Shown: positions 12,354 to 24,676 of the stretch, in pieces
Numbering within the stretch: the stretch's first letter is position 1
How the letters are laid out: the number at the start of each line of letters is the position of its first letter
Source: Panonychus citri
Lineage: Eukaryota > Arthropoda > Arachnida > Trombidiformes > Tetranychidae
DNA: 64,000 nucleotides
NCBI RefSeq assembly: GCF_014898815.1
Contig: NW_026515454.1
Location: forward strand, 1,612,001 to 1,676,000
Reading direction: 5' to 3'
Made by a program: the position numbers and the translations under genes
The notes under the pieces: generated by a model
What the model was told of the DNA's origin: nothing
Database searches by the model: none
The model's input: the letters and a program-made list of their open reading frames with translations, nothing else

Positions 12354-13196
12354 TTTCCGTGGTGTTGGTGGTGTTTGTTTGTTGTGAGAGATTAAAAAAT
12401 TAAACTAAACAATAACATTAAAAGGCACAACAGTTACCAAGTTGTTGTCAGTAGAAAACAAGTAATGTAAAAGAAGAAGATGTTGAGAGAGTTGAAAGAA
12501 AACCCAAGTAACTGGTTTGATCTTCACTTCAATTGATCGATCCAACAAAATCGATCCTCTTATTTAATCGTATTTCAACTTTAATCATAAGCGCTGGAAA
12601 ACATCCAAGAAGAGGCACAAAGGAAGAGAATGACGTTCATCGAATGTACAGAGAAAATTACTTCATGAGGATTCACCGAATTTACAATTGATAAAGAGAA
12701 AAAGAGTAAAAAAAAAATTCTTCCAGAGAAAAAATAAAAATGAAAACATTTCCATTTGAACGGCCGTCGAATCCGATAGACGTCGCTAGTAGTGGAAACA
12801 CCGAAAAAAAGGGGGAAAAATTTAGAATTAAAAGGTTACCCCCTTAGGATTGTTCTCACAATTAATTAATCTTTGAGTTGATTAAACTTTGGAATATTAA
12901 TATTGTTTGGTTATCTGTTTATCAATCGATAATCAGTGGATTGAATGTCTTTGGGACAAAAGTGAATTTGTATTAATTGTTTGGGGAAAAAATTTCGTTC
13001 GAGTTAATTGTTGTTGTTGTTTTGTAATTGTAAAAGAATTGACAATTTAGGTTAATTGTTGTTAATTTATTTCTATCCGGGTTTTTGTCTATTTCCAATG
13101 TGGGCTCAATCTAATTTTTGTTTTTCTCTCTTTATTTATCTTCTCATTGCTTGTTTGGTTAATTGTCATTGATTGATTTGTATTGTTTTCGTCAAG

Positions 13197-13421
13197 ATGA
13201 AATCTCTTCTATTGTCTATTGGTATTACTTTTATTTTAATCTCATCGTTAATTGTTACAATTAATTGTCAAAAGTATTGGAAAAAAGAGTTACTACCTTT
13301 TAACGAAGCTTTTGGTTATGATGTTCCCTCTCGAGATCGAACCCTTGGTGGTGCAGTTCGATTTGCTAATCGATCTTATCGACAAATGATGTACTATTAT
13401 CTCTATTATCATGGAGGGTAA
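13197..13421 (+). CDS. Small secreted peptide precursor, unidentified
   Basis: This frame encodes 74 residues, beginning with a strong signal peptide (MKSLLLSIGITFILISSLIV, ending near NCQ). The mature part is about 49 residues, with no cysteine. It is basic and aromatic, with an FANRSYRQMM segment and a run of tyrosines ending in LYYHGG. The frame ends in a TAA that overlaps a perfect GTAAGT. It may therefore be a complete single-exon gene, or the transcript may splice after GG into an exon I could not find. An in-frame ATG at 13173 is less likely because the signal peptide starts cleanly at 13197. It is divergent from the CD36-family gene, about 840 bp away. Function is unknown; a neuropeptide-like or cuticular role is only a guess. 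Confidence 0.6.
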   Translation: MKSLLLSIGITFILISSLIVTINCQKYWKKELLPFNEAFGYDVPSRDRTLGGAVRFANRSYRQMMYYYLYYHGG

Positions 13422-14355
13422 GTGTTCACAAGAATATCTGTTAACCTTTAACCTCACTGTTAATTGTTAAAAAAATGAAAAAAAGGACAAATTAATCAAT
13501 CAAATTGTGTAAAACTAAATTAGAGATGAATTAAAATTGCTCATTCCTTTTGAATTTATATTCTAATTGTTATTGTATTTTGTTTTTTTCTTTTTTAAAT
13601 CTTTCGGTGTCTTATAATCAAATGGAATCGCAATTAAAATTGTGGTTAATTTAATTTCTTCTCTCTTAATTGCTTTTAATTAAATCAAAAATGAAAAAGT
13701 TTACCAGTTGAATCGAGTTTCATTTCGATGGTCATAGAGGGCGCTGAAGAGAGAAAAGTTATTAATTGTTTTCAATCAGAATTTAGTTAATTAGATTTTT
13801 ATTTTAAATAGAAATTGGAATTAAATCAATTTAGTTATTTGAAGCAATTAAGAGAAAATGATTTACTTTCTATAAATCATTAGAATCTTATTATTATCCA
13901 ATTATTTCCAATGCTCGCAAAGGTTATTTGAAAAACTTGACATTCGATAACAATTAACTTAATCCTTTTGACTCTCAGCAATCAATTTATAAATTAATAT
14001 ATTGAGATTAATCAGAATGAACGTGACAATGAAGAAATTAACTCACAATTAAACAACTAAGGTAAAACTTTTCGTAGTATTAATAAAATTGATCAACTTT
14101 GATAAATTAACAATAGTGATTTATTGATTAACAATCTCAGAAATGATTAAATTAAATGAGTGACTCAAAATTGTATTAATACAATTAACTACTGTTTTAA
14201 GGCGTTAACCAGGTAACCAGTAAACTAATTGAATGATCATCAATAAACTTAATTAGTTGGCCAACAATTGATGAATTAATGAATTTCTCATGAATAGTTA
14301 ATCACCATTATATGTGTTTAATTAAGTAAATCAATAAATTAATTTATCGACAAAA
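13422..14355. other. Intergenic region
   Basis: AT-rich with dense AATTG-core motifs. A partial CTCF-core match (AGAGGGCGC) lies at about 13737-13745. No coding signal was found. Confidence 0.4.
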
Positions 14356-17300
14356 ATGTTTCTCTATTATCTCATGTGTTCATCGTTAATTCAATTAATC
14401 GACTCAGGTAATGATCTATTAACCGGCAATTCGTCAACAATTAAACCTAATCACCTTAATTGCAGCTTCTCTTATGCATCTTCCCTTACGAGTGACCAGT
14501 GGATCCAATGTGATTATTCATGCAACTTTAACGGACACTGTAAGTGACCATTTGATTAGTGATTACTAAATTCTAATTTAGTAAGACAATTAACTAATTG
14601 TTGACTTGTTCTCAGATTAATGGTAAAAATTGGAAGATCAAAGAATATCTTTCAACTGATCATTCGATTCATGGAAAAATTCATGTTGAATCGGATGAAA
14701 GTTCATTTGATATTTACTATGAGACGGTCAATGATTACAAGCGATTGGTCATTCATGGTAAGTTTAATTGTGTAACATTAGAGTGAACAATTAGTTGATT
14801 GTTAATTTTTCCAAAACAAAGACAATCAATGTGATCTATTTGAGTTCAATGGTAAAGAGCATTGGGATAAAATGTTACCTGGGGTCAGTAGTTCACTGAC
14901 CAATACAATCTTAATGGTTGGACCTTCATTAGTTTATAGACTTCAAAATGATTTAAGTGCTTTTGTAAGTTAATTGTAAACAATTAAATTGGAAAAAAAA
15001 ATGCAAACAAATTGTATTAATTATCAACCATTCTAATTAGGCTAAAGGAGATTCAAGTCCAATGGTCAAAGGGGTCAAGATGGACAGTACATCAAGAGAT
15101 ATCTCATCTAAATTGAGAATCACAATTTACCATCAATGTAAGGCAACAATTAAGGTTTAAACAGCTAATTAAATTAACCAATGTCTTAATTTTGTTCATC
15201 AATCAGTCAATTCTGATATTGAATTAGCTTTAATTAAACCTAATCGGATACAATTTGATGGTTACAATTTAATCATGGACATTACTTTACATTTAATCAC
15301 AGATTATAATCAAGTCGAGTCACAGGTAAGAGTTGATATGATTAACCTTAATTGTGAACAATTTAATTATCAACATCCTTTAGATAACTCCAGGTATTGG
15401 ATGTCCAATTGAACTACAACCAATTAAATTATTACCAAAATTAACAAGTCAACAAATACAAATGACAATCAAGGAGAAAGTGATTAAATTTAATTCTGAA
15501 ACAATTTCCTCATTCAAAGTAAGACAATTAAATGTAATAACTATTAATAAATTGTTACAATCTAACCCAAAGTGATTAATGTATTTAATTAGATTTATGC
15601 TGATGATGATAAACAATTAATGGCCATTATTTCAGATGCTGATAAATCAATGAAACTTTTTGATTACAATTTAGATATAATTTATGATTATGGTAACAAT
15701 TTAAATTGTAAATTAAAGCCAATTGATTCTGATGGTCCGGGTTTAATTGTAAACGATTACAAAGCTGATCGATTTGATTTATATAAATTGCTTGAGATGA
15801 GACGACCATTTAAATATCTTGGTCAAGTTAATTATGTAATTAACTAATATTTAAAAGTATAAATGAACAACAATCAACTAATTGTTGAACTTTAATCCAT
15901 AGAGATCACGATTAGCTTTTACCATTGATGCCTGGGAATCAGTTGAATATAATGTCATCTTTAATCAAGTTAATTGTGATAAATTAGTGGTAACAATTTA
16001 CTTGGAGAAAACGGTAATTAATCACCAATCAGTTAATTGTAGTTTACTAATCAACCAATACCAATTAGATTCAAGACTTGGGATGGTCAAGTAATGGTCA
16101 ACACTATTTACCATTGGCTATTGTTTTAAATTGTTACAATAAGGATACTAAGGTAATTGAGCTTAATTGGTTAAAATTAGTTAATTAACTGTATTTCGTT
16201 AATCATCATCAGGGTAATTACAATTTAGAGATGAAAATTGAACGAGACATTTATGATTATCAAAGTGATTTCATTGAAAGTGAATTAAAATCACTGATGA
16301 AATCATTTAATTGTCCGTTTGGAAAACGTTTACAATTAACCTTTAAACTTGAACATTTTGGTGAGTTGATTAATTAGTTGTTTCTGTTGATTGTTGTCAA
16401 TCAATTAGTTAATTATTTCTTTCCTCTTATCAAATAGAATCTAATCAATTGATTGAGGATAATCTCGAGGAGATTAAAAGTTCATTGGAAAATGAGATTA
16501 TCAAGAATGGGAAAATTTCACCAACAAGAATTGAGAAAATTGATTTACAATTACAATCAGTTGATTTAATTATCGCAACAATTAATTTGCTTGAAGCTCC
16601 ATCTGTTGGAGGTGAATTAATTTTCTCTTAATTGTTATCATTTCTAATTGTTTTCTTCCTTATTTAGATGTTTTTCCAACACAATTAAGAAGATTGGACA
16701 TTTCAAAAATTCGTAAATCATCAAGTGTCCATGTCGATACAATTGAAAAGTGTCTCCAAGTAGAGACTTCATTTGATGAGAGAATCAGGTAATTGTGATC
16801 GATTAATTTTCTTAATTGTCATTCTAATTGTTTGATTATTTAGAGCTGTTGTTTATTGTTCAGAGGATGAAATTATTTGCTCCAGTGTCGGTGATGGCGA
16901 TCAACTAGTCGATGACCTTTCGAACGGTCAATTTTGTTTGGTCATCGAATCGCCATTGGGAAGGTTACATCAATTTACTCAGCAAATTAAATTGGATTCA
17001 GTTCATGATTATCTGTTGAAATCAAGTTCTAATTCAACAATTAAGGTTCCAATGACCAATGGTCAATATTTTCCTCTTCAAATTAATGATATAATTGATT
17101 GGTCATCTTTTAATTACGATAAACAAGTTGAATTTATTGGACCAATTAAAGGAATCGTTTTAAAAGATGAAAACTTTGATTTGATCTCTTCCTTGACCAT
17201 TGGCTATTTTAGTGATTGTTATCGTTCATGTGGTCAACTTGATTGTAATTCATTCTCATATTGTCAAGTGAACAATCAAATTATCTGTAAATTGTCAAGC

Positions 17301-18136
17301 AAAAGGATCACAAGTGAATCAAATTTAATAATTTCCAATGAATCTTGTAAAACTTATCATCGAAACGCTGAGACACAATTTCATCAAATTAAATTGAGAC
17401 AATTTAACTCAATCAATTCAACTCCAGTCAAAGTGATTAAATCAAGTGATTGTGCCTCATTATGTCTTGACAATCAAGTTAATTGTAACTCTTATCAATT
17501 TTGTCCATCAAATGGTTTCTGCTATTTAACTGGCCCTTATTCAGAGCAATTAACTCAAACCTCTGATCATTGTGACATTTATATTCGTAAGTGTTTAGTT
17601 ATAATCAGTTGATTGTTGTGTTTAATTATTTTTACTATTTTCTTGTAGCTAAACAATCAGATAATTATCAACGAACTGGATCAAAGATAATTGTGAACAC
17701 CAATCAAATTGAATTTAACCTTAACCTTGACCAATGTGCATCTCTGTGCTCTGGACTGGACACTGACCAATGCAAATCATTTAATTATTGTAGCAAATCA
17801 AAATCAGGCTCATCATCATGTTCATTATCAAAATTCACAATTAACGATGAAAAAAATGTCCAATTAACTGAATCAACATATTGTCACAATTATGAGTTAA
17901 TTTTGAAATCTAATGAAACCAATCAGCCAAAATCAACTGAAACCAATTTGATTGTACAATTTGGACAATTTAAATTGGATTTAATTATAATCTACATATT
18001 AACAGGTCTGTTAATTGGTTTTGTAAGCAGCTTAATTGTTACCAAATCAATTGATTTGATTGAAAAGTCAACAATTAAAAGAAATACTAATTCATCACCA
18101 GAGGAGCAACAATTTGAAGACATATTTGGATACTAA
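14356..18136 (+). CDS. Single-pass membrane protein with LolA-like N-terminal region and three PAN/apple-like modules
   Basis: Fifteen exons were reconstructed, all GT-AG with matching phases: 14356-14407, 14466-14539, 14616-14757, 14822-14964, 15041-15137, 15207-15325, 15384-15518, 15593-15835, 15903-16013, 16069-16152, 16213-16360, 16438-16611, 16668-16788, 16844-17586 and 17649-18136. The total is 2874 nt (957 residues). There is a signal peptide (MFLYYLMCSSLIQLIDS) and a large ectodomain with the hallmark ILMVGPSLVYRL. Three cysteine modules follow at about residues 665-875, each shaped like C..C..C.S(F/Y)..C..C..C. A membrane span (LIIIYILTGLLIGFVSSLIV, about 907-927) and a short cytoplasmic tail end the protein. 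PAN/apple modules usually bind proteins or sugars. The N-terminal region resembles, from memory only, the LolA-like domain proteins common in arthropods. AATAAA lies at 18216-18221. The exact function is unknown. Confidence 0.8.
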
Positions 18137-18215
18137 TCATGATTAAATTTTAATTGTTCAAATAACTAATTCTGTAAAAACTGTTATAATTTATTAATAT
18201 TTTCACAATTAACTG

Positions 18216-18221
18216 AATAAA
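18216..18221 (+). terminator. Polyadenylation signal AATAAA for the PAN-module membrane protein gene
   Basis: A canonical hexamer lies 80 bp after the stop codon at 18134-18136 and before the paralogue begins. Confidence 0.5.
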
Positions 18222-18518
18222 TCAAAAATTAATGCCCTGGATATTATCATTACCTGATTGTTTCAAGTTAGTTAATAAATTGTGAAAATTTGAAACAATC
18301 TAATCTGACAATCACAATCAAGGATACATGATTTAGTTAACTAATCACAATTAAAACTGGTTCTACTAAAAACTAACTAGAAAATCAACTTTTCAATTAA
18401 CACAAGTGACAACAAGATTCATTCAATTAATAAAGACACTCAACAAACAACAACAATTAAAGACAATTAACTTCAAAATTAAAGTTCATTTAACTAAGTT
18501 AGTTTACTAATCATTACA

Positions 18519-20842
18519 ATGTTTACCTTAATCAAGTTAATTACAATACAAATCATTTTGATAACAATTTACTCCTGTCAAGGAATCACAGGTAAGAAAT
18601 GATAATTAACTAGCTACAATTAATCACAATTAACTGTTTAATTTGTTTGATTTTCATTTAGCTTCATCATTAAGTAAATTGAATATTAATCAACCCAAAG
18701 GTAAATACAAAATTGAAGCGACAATCATTAACAAGGTAAGAGTAACAATCAACTTAATTGTGTACCTAAAATCTTATCTTACTAATTAACTAATCAATCT
18801 TATTACAGGTTAACAATGAAACTTACAAAACAATTGAATTTCTTAATTGTTTGGATTCAATGTCATCTTATGGTAAAATAATAATTCATCAAAACCATCA
18901 AACAATTAGTTTGTATCACAATCAATTTGATGATAATAAACGTTTAGTTTTAACCCAATGTAAGTATTAATTGTTGGCAACAATTTAAATTAATTAACTG
19001 GACAATTAATTGATTGTGATAGATAATTATTGTTATTATATGGACAGAAAGTTGGTCTCGTTAATTGTTGATGGTGGTAATTTATTAAATTCAATCTTAA
19101 TCACTGGACCTTCAATAATATTGAGATTAAAAGATGATTCATTAAATTGGGTAAGATGATTAGTTAATTATTCTGAGTAACAATTAACCTTGCAATCTAA
19201 TTGTAGACTTCAGGGAGCAATATAACAACAATTAACAAGTGGACAAAACTGATGAAAATAAACTTAATATAACAACAATTTATGGTAAAAAATCACCGGC
19301 GGGTAAGTGATTAACTAAATTGGCTACAATTTAATCATTAAACTGATTGTTACCTCTCTCTTTTTTTGTATTTAGTTAATCAACCTGATTCTGATTTTAT
19401 TGTTCCTCATGAGATTATCTTATCGGGAACAGTTGATGGACCTGAATATGGATTAACGGATTTACCAAGTGATGAGTTAATTGTCATCAATTCAATATCG
19501 TTAACAAAATTGAACCCGGAAAGTTATCATGATATTGAATTTAAAGTGAGCTTGATTAATCAACTAATCTAATTCATTGATAATCAATGAACATCACCAA
19601 CTAGACTCATATCGAATATCATATTTACAAAGTTCTTATGCTCGTAAAGGTTAATTAGAGTGATTATCAATTAGATTTCTACTGAAAACTGAAATCGAAA
19701 TGTGACAAAAAAGTATCGGACGAACTTCCATCGACGGAATAGTGACCTTTTCAGTCGAGTGTTAGTTCTGAGAGATGCCGAAAAGCGACTCAGTTGACCT
19801 GAATAATATTTCCAGCGATTCTTATATTGACCAACGAATATAAAATTCCTAAAGACTTTTAATTGCGTAGTAATCAGCGTAGGGAATTGTGGTCACAGGC
19901 CATTCTTTGAGTTCCGACTATTCCCGTTTTCCTTGATTGTTTAAGGTAAATTAACTTGATTCTTTTTAATTAGCCACCAATTGGCTTGGGATGTCCATCG
20001 TTGGTTGAGGAGACTAAATTGTTTCCACAATTGTTTAATTCTCAACAATTAAGCTTCAAATCAATTGAAACATCATCTAAATCAAGTGAGGAGCAAAATA
20101 AAATTAATATTGAGGTTTGTTTAGTAATATAATTAACTAATTGTTTGTTTGGGGTTAATTGTATTTTGCTTTTGTCTTTTCATTTAGATTTACGCTAATT
20201 GGGATAAAATTATCACGATAATTAATCCAATTATCAATGATCAGAATGTTAATCACAATCAGTCTACATGTTCTGTGTCAACAATTAACTCGGATGATTA
20301 TTTAAATCAAGTTAATCAACTATTCTGGATTAAAGATGATCTCAAGTATAGAGGACAATTCCCATCGGTTAGTAATTAACTAATTAACTCTGAGACAATT
20401 AACTAATAATTTAAAAAAATTAAAGTTTCAGGGAGAATTGGAAACTTGGGAATCAACTAATTACGAGGAAACAATTAACGGAATTAAATATGACAGAGTT
20501 AATATAATTCATATGTTACAAAAGGTAAATTGTAACAATTAATTAATCCAACTAATTAGTTAACATATTTGATCATTTTTTTTCAGGTTAATTCAACAAT
20601 CAACTTGACTAATTACATCCTAATCAATTCAACACGAACTATTTATAATGAAGTTTACCTGGTAAGTTAATTACCATTAATCAGATGAGAATCACTAATT
20701 GTTAATCGTTAATTTATCTCTTCAAATGTACCAGGGTCAATACGATTTAATTGAATCACAAACTCGTCAGGTATTAAAATTTGATACGATTACAACAATT
20801 AACCAAACAATGGAACAATTAACAGTTAATTGTAAACACTGA
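18519..20842 (+). CDS. Truncated tandem paralogue of the preceding membrane protein gene, one frame break
   Basis: Eleven exons mirror the first eleven exons of the upstream gene: 18519-18591, 18662-18735, 18809-18959, 19023-19150, 19207-19302, 19376-19545, 19974-20114, 20188-20367, 20432-20524, 20587-20661 and 20735-20842. Exon 2 is 74 nt in both genes. Parallel markers include SILITGPSIILRL against TILMVGPSLVYRL, and TWESTNYEE against AWESVEYN. The signal peptide is MFTLIKLITIQIILITIYSC. The frame ends at a TGA at 20840-20842 where the longer copy continues. The protein therefore lacks the PAN modules and the membrane span and would be secreted. Exon 5 (96 nt) is one base short of the length its phases require; the break is near 19236-19242. 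The donor of exon 8 (GTTAGT) is weak. This may be a decaying copy, or the break may be a sequence error. Confidence 0.65.
19600..19935. mobile_element. Probable insertion enlarging intron 6 of the paralogue
   Basis: Intron 6 is 428 nt, against 58 nt for the equivalent intron of the upstream copy. About 330 nt of it is richer in G/C and lacks the host ACAATTAA motif. No terminal repeats, target duplication or reading frame could be recognised, so the element type is unknown and the borders are approximate. Confidence 0.4.
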
Positions 20843-21721
20843 GATGAAATTAAAAAATTAATCGAAAAAAAATAAGTTAAATCAAATTATCTCTCTAATA
20901 TGATTTAATTGATTTTCCTTGATCATCATCGTTTCTTTTTGATTCAATTGATTGTTTGGATTAACTTTCAATATCCTTGATAAGATTGAAATTGATTCTC
21001 GGCCTCGACATCAATTAATTTCTACAATTAACTTTGCAAATTAAGGATAAGTTAATCTGAAATTGTTAATCGAAACCTGAAATTAGATTAACTAATCAGA
21101 AATATAATATTTTCATTGATGATTGAATATGAGATGAAAATATTTAATGATTGTTAATCATAAAAAAAATGTTTATATGTACAAATATCGAGATGAATTA
21201 ACTTCGTCTTTCTTTTTGTGGAAAAGTTAATCAGATGATTAACACCAATCGATGATTCCTCTTTTTAATTGTTCTCTTGATTTCTTTTAGTTGTAGTTTT
21301 TTTTCTGGTTATTTGTCATCTTCTTCTTCTTCTTATTGAATCTATTGTGTAGTAGTGAGTTGGCTTGTTATGGGATCTCTTTGTTTCGGTAAACAGGTTA
21401 GACTATGATGACGATGATGATGATGACGGAGGGATAATTATAATTGAATATTTGATGATCTCTTGAAAGGATTGATAATATATCCACAACACGGGAGTTA
21501 TAGTTGATTGTTGTTCAATTGGTTAGTGGATATTAAGATGACAGAGCTTGATGAAAGTGGGAGATATATTGGTTAAAGACAATCAAGTGTTGATGATAAA
21601 ATCTAAGTTTGGCCTGTTGATTAGTGAAACAAAAGGTTTTGTTTACTTCTAATCATCATTATTATTATTACTGGACGATTGTTGTTGTGATATTATCCCT
21701 TTAATCACAATATTGCCTGTA

Positions 21722-21722
21722 G

Positions 21723-21759
<37 letters not shown>

Positions 21760-21760
21760 G
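21722..21760. repeat. (GTT)n trinucleotide microsatellite
   Basis: About thirteen uninterrupted GTT units. On the minus strand it reads as a polyglutamine run in an open frame that shows no other coding character. Confidence 0.9.
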
Positions 21761-23051
21761 GTTGTGGTTGATGATGTAAGACGCTGAGATGGTGTAGATA
21801 TTTTAAATTAATCTGGGTCATGGCTGATTCGGTAAGGAAATGAGCTGATATCTTCCACTTTCTCAAAGGGAGAAGACAAAGATGATACTGGAAAGAGAGG
21901 GGAGAGAGAGAGAAGAAGACGAGCAAGAATAGAGAAGAAATCAAGATGGATTGGATCAATTGGAAATTGGAATCATTCAGTAAACTTGATTGAAACGGAA
22001 AGTGGGTGAAAGAGGGTAAAGTGGAGGTGTTAATATGTATAAAGAATAATAAAATAATATAATTGAGGGAAAAAGAAGAAGACGGAAAGGAAAGGAGGGG
22101 AGAGAGAGAAAAGATTTTGGCTGGAAAAATGGTGGACAAAAAGAAGAGAAGAAGAAAATAAAGATGAATTGAGATGGTTGATTGTAATTTCTTCTTTTTT
22201 GTTGAATTGTGAAGACGACGATAAGATGAAGTGTGTTGGTGACAAGGATGACGAGGGTGATGATAAGTTGATGATCATTGACTTCTTTCATTCCATTTCA
22301 GTTATATTTATATTAATATATTTTCTAATTTTTTTTTGTTGAAATAAAAGAATGTAAATTGTTGTTGTTGATGAGGATGAGGATGATGATGATGGTGATT
22401 TAGCTTATAATTGGACATGATGGTAAACAACTCCAGTAACTTCCGTTTTCTTCATGTTCAAGTCAGTAATCTGAGTTAATCAGATGGTGATTTAGTTAAA
22501 TTGTAAAAGGCCTTTCAACAAGTTTAACTTGAACATTTAAAGACAACAGGTTACTAACCACAAAAGCACAAGATTGGACAAGACTAAAGGTTAGTTAATG
22601 ATAGTCATAACTCTGGTCTCAGGGTAGATTTAAACAACCGGTCAGTTGATCCATCATCCATTTGTAAATATATGTGAGTGTGAGTGATGTTTGTTGATAC
22701 CCATTGATTGAATGTTTTGTGTTGTATTAAAAAAAAAGATGATTAAATTGTTTGAAAATTACGTAAGTAAAATTATATAAAAGTTTAGAGTTGGTAAATT
22801 AAATGCTCCATAGTAACAAAAGGTATAACAGCAAAAAAAAATTCTCAAATCTTTTACCATAAATACGTTTCCATTTTAACAAACGATAAAATTAGAACTT
22901 ATTTACGACAAATGTTGGAAGGATAATCACAATAATCTAAAAGAAAAAAGAAATAAAAATAATAACGGAAAAAGAAAAACAGAGAAAAATTTAGAAAAAT
23001 TTAGAAACAAAGAAAATAAAAGTAAATCGAATTTGTTTTTTATTCTTTTTC

Positions 23052-23064
23052 GTTGCTTAGCAAC
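23052..23064. promoter_or_regulatory. X-box-like palindrome (RFX factor site)
   Basis: The sequence GTTGCTTAGCAAC has two inverted half-sites (GTTGCT and AGCAAC) around one base, as in RFX-family X-boxes that drive ciliary genes. No adjacent gene was recognised. Confidence 0.35.
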
Positions 23065-24676
23065 CAAACGAACGTCAGGTGATCGGGTTGACTCATTTTC
23101 TCTTTTCACTTATTTTGTTAATTACTTTTTCTATTTTTTCCCTCTGGTTAATTGTTACTATTTATCTTTTTGTTTTCATTTTCTCTTTTGACTTGAGACT
23201 TTTTTTCTTTTTCTTCTTCTTCTTTCGTTTTCATGGTGAAGTGATTAAGGAACATTTTCCATTGTTAATTTTGTGCGAAAATTGTGTGGGAATTGGTTAG
23301 TTGCGAGTCAATCACAATTTCCATCATCACAAATGATATCATCAACCTACGGTTCTTATCTGTTAATTTTTCGCATCAATTGTGAGAGAACCTGAAATTA
23401 GCTTAATTTCTACAATGTAATCATGGATACCAGGAAATCAAAGGAACCTTAATTGTTGAGAATTTCTCCTCAATTCATAGTCTTTCGCCCGCTCTTTCTC
23501 ATTTCAAGTGTAAGTTAAATATTCTTTTCTAAATGTATGTAAAAATGTAATAACCAACACTTCTTAATGACCTTCCTATATATTGATAGCTTTTTATTTC
23601 ATTTATTCTCTGTAGGAAATGGATAATCTTTCTTGTACAAATGGCCATGTTTAATTTCAATTCAAATCCGTCAACCACATCACAATAATCTGAATGGTGT
23701 TTAACCTTGTTTATCGTAAAAACGACAACTAATTGTTAACAATCAAAGTAAATCGACTTGAGAAAAGAAAAGATATTAACCGGTAAACATGATGAAAATT
23801 TTTTTTTCTTCTACAAACATTTTATCCAATTGTTTACATCAACCAGAACATTAATCATCATCATCATCATCATCATGTTGGAACAATTTGTTATTTATCA
23901 GTTTAAACTTTTCTCTCTCTCTCTCACACACACACTTTTGATTAATCAACCTTGCGCTTTGTATTTCATAAGTATGAGGTTGATCTCGTTCATTTCAATG
24001 ATAAATAGTTAATCAAAAGGTAGTTGATGATGATATTCATACAATTCAATTGTATTGTGTGTGTATTTTGTATGTTTGTGTGCTCATTTACATGAACATT
24101 TTACGATCTGATATAAAGTGTTAATCAAATCATTATTATATTAAGTTTTATTTTCCTTTGTCTCAAGAGACGTGGGAAATCAGGTTACATTAATTTATCG
24201 AAAAATGATAAATTAATTAATTAATTTACTTCGCCATCTCTTTTATTTCACTAATTCTCATTCTAATTACTTTTTTCTTTGTCTTCTAGATTTCTCAATC
24301 AAATTCTGTTATTTGATCATCTTTAAGTCTCACTTATTATCTGAGGACGAGCAACAAATGAAAAGATATTAAAAACCAATGTTGACAATTTAAATTGGAG
24401 AATCCAACTAACTAATCTGATCTAAATAATTTGGATCTCAGTTCCATGATTAATTATCGTACATAATTATCAGAACATATCAAATTTTATCTACCCTTTT
24501 TGAAACTTGATTTGGAAAGTGAAAGTCATTTTAAGGATTTGATTTCTTTCTTTGATTATTCTTCTTCTTGATTTCGATTAATATGTAATCGTGGGAAGTG
24601 AAACAAGGTGTATATATATATATGCGTGTGTGTATATTTGTTGATTACACACTTATTGATTTTATCGATTGTAATA

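Larger units (their letters stand above)
20843..24676. other. Gene-poor region with microsatellites
   Basis: No supported gene. It contains a (GTT)n tract at 21722-21760, ATC/ATG repeats at about 21410-21430, 22375-22400 and 23852-23875, poly-purine/pyrimidine runs that create spurious frames (21700-22290 and 22930-23300), and an X-box-like palindrome at 23052-23064. Spliced non-coding exons cannot be excluded around 23050-23660. Confidence 0.4.

Noticed and set aside
14356..14547. Continuous reading of the first exon of the PAN-module gene to a 63-residue peptide
   Set aside because: A donor at 14408 and an acceptor at 14465 restore the phase needed by all later exons and match the paralogue, so the continuous frame is not used.
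21705..22291. Minus-strand frames with a polyglutamine end
   Set aside because: They consist of a (GTT)n microsatellite and purine-rich DNA, without coding features.
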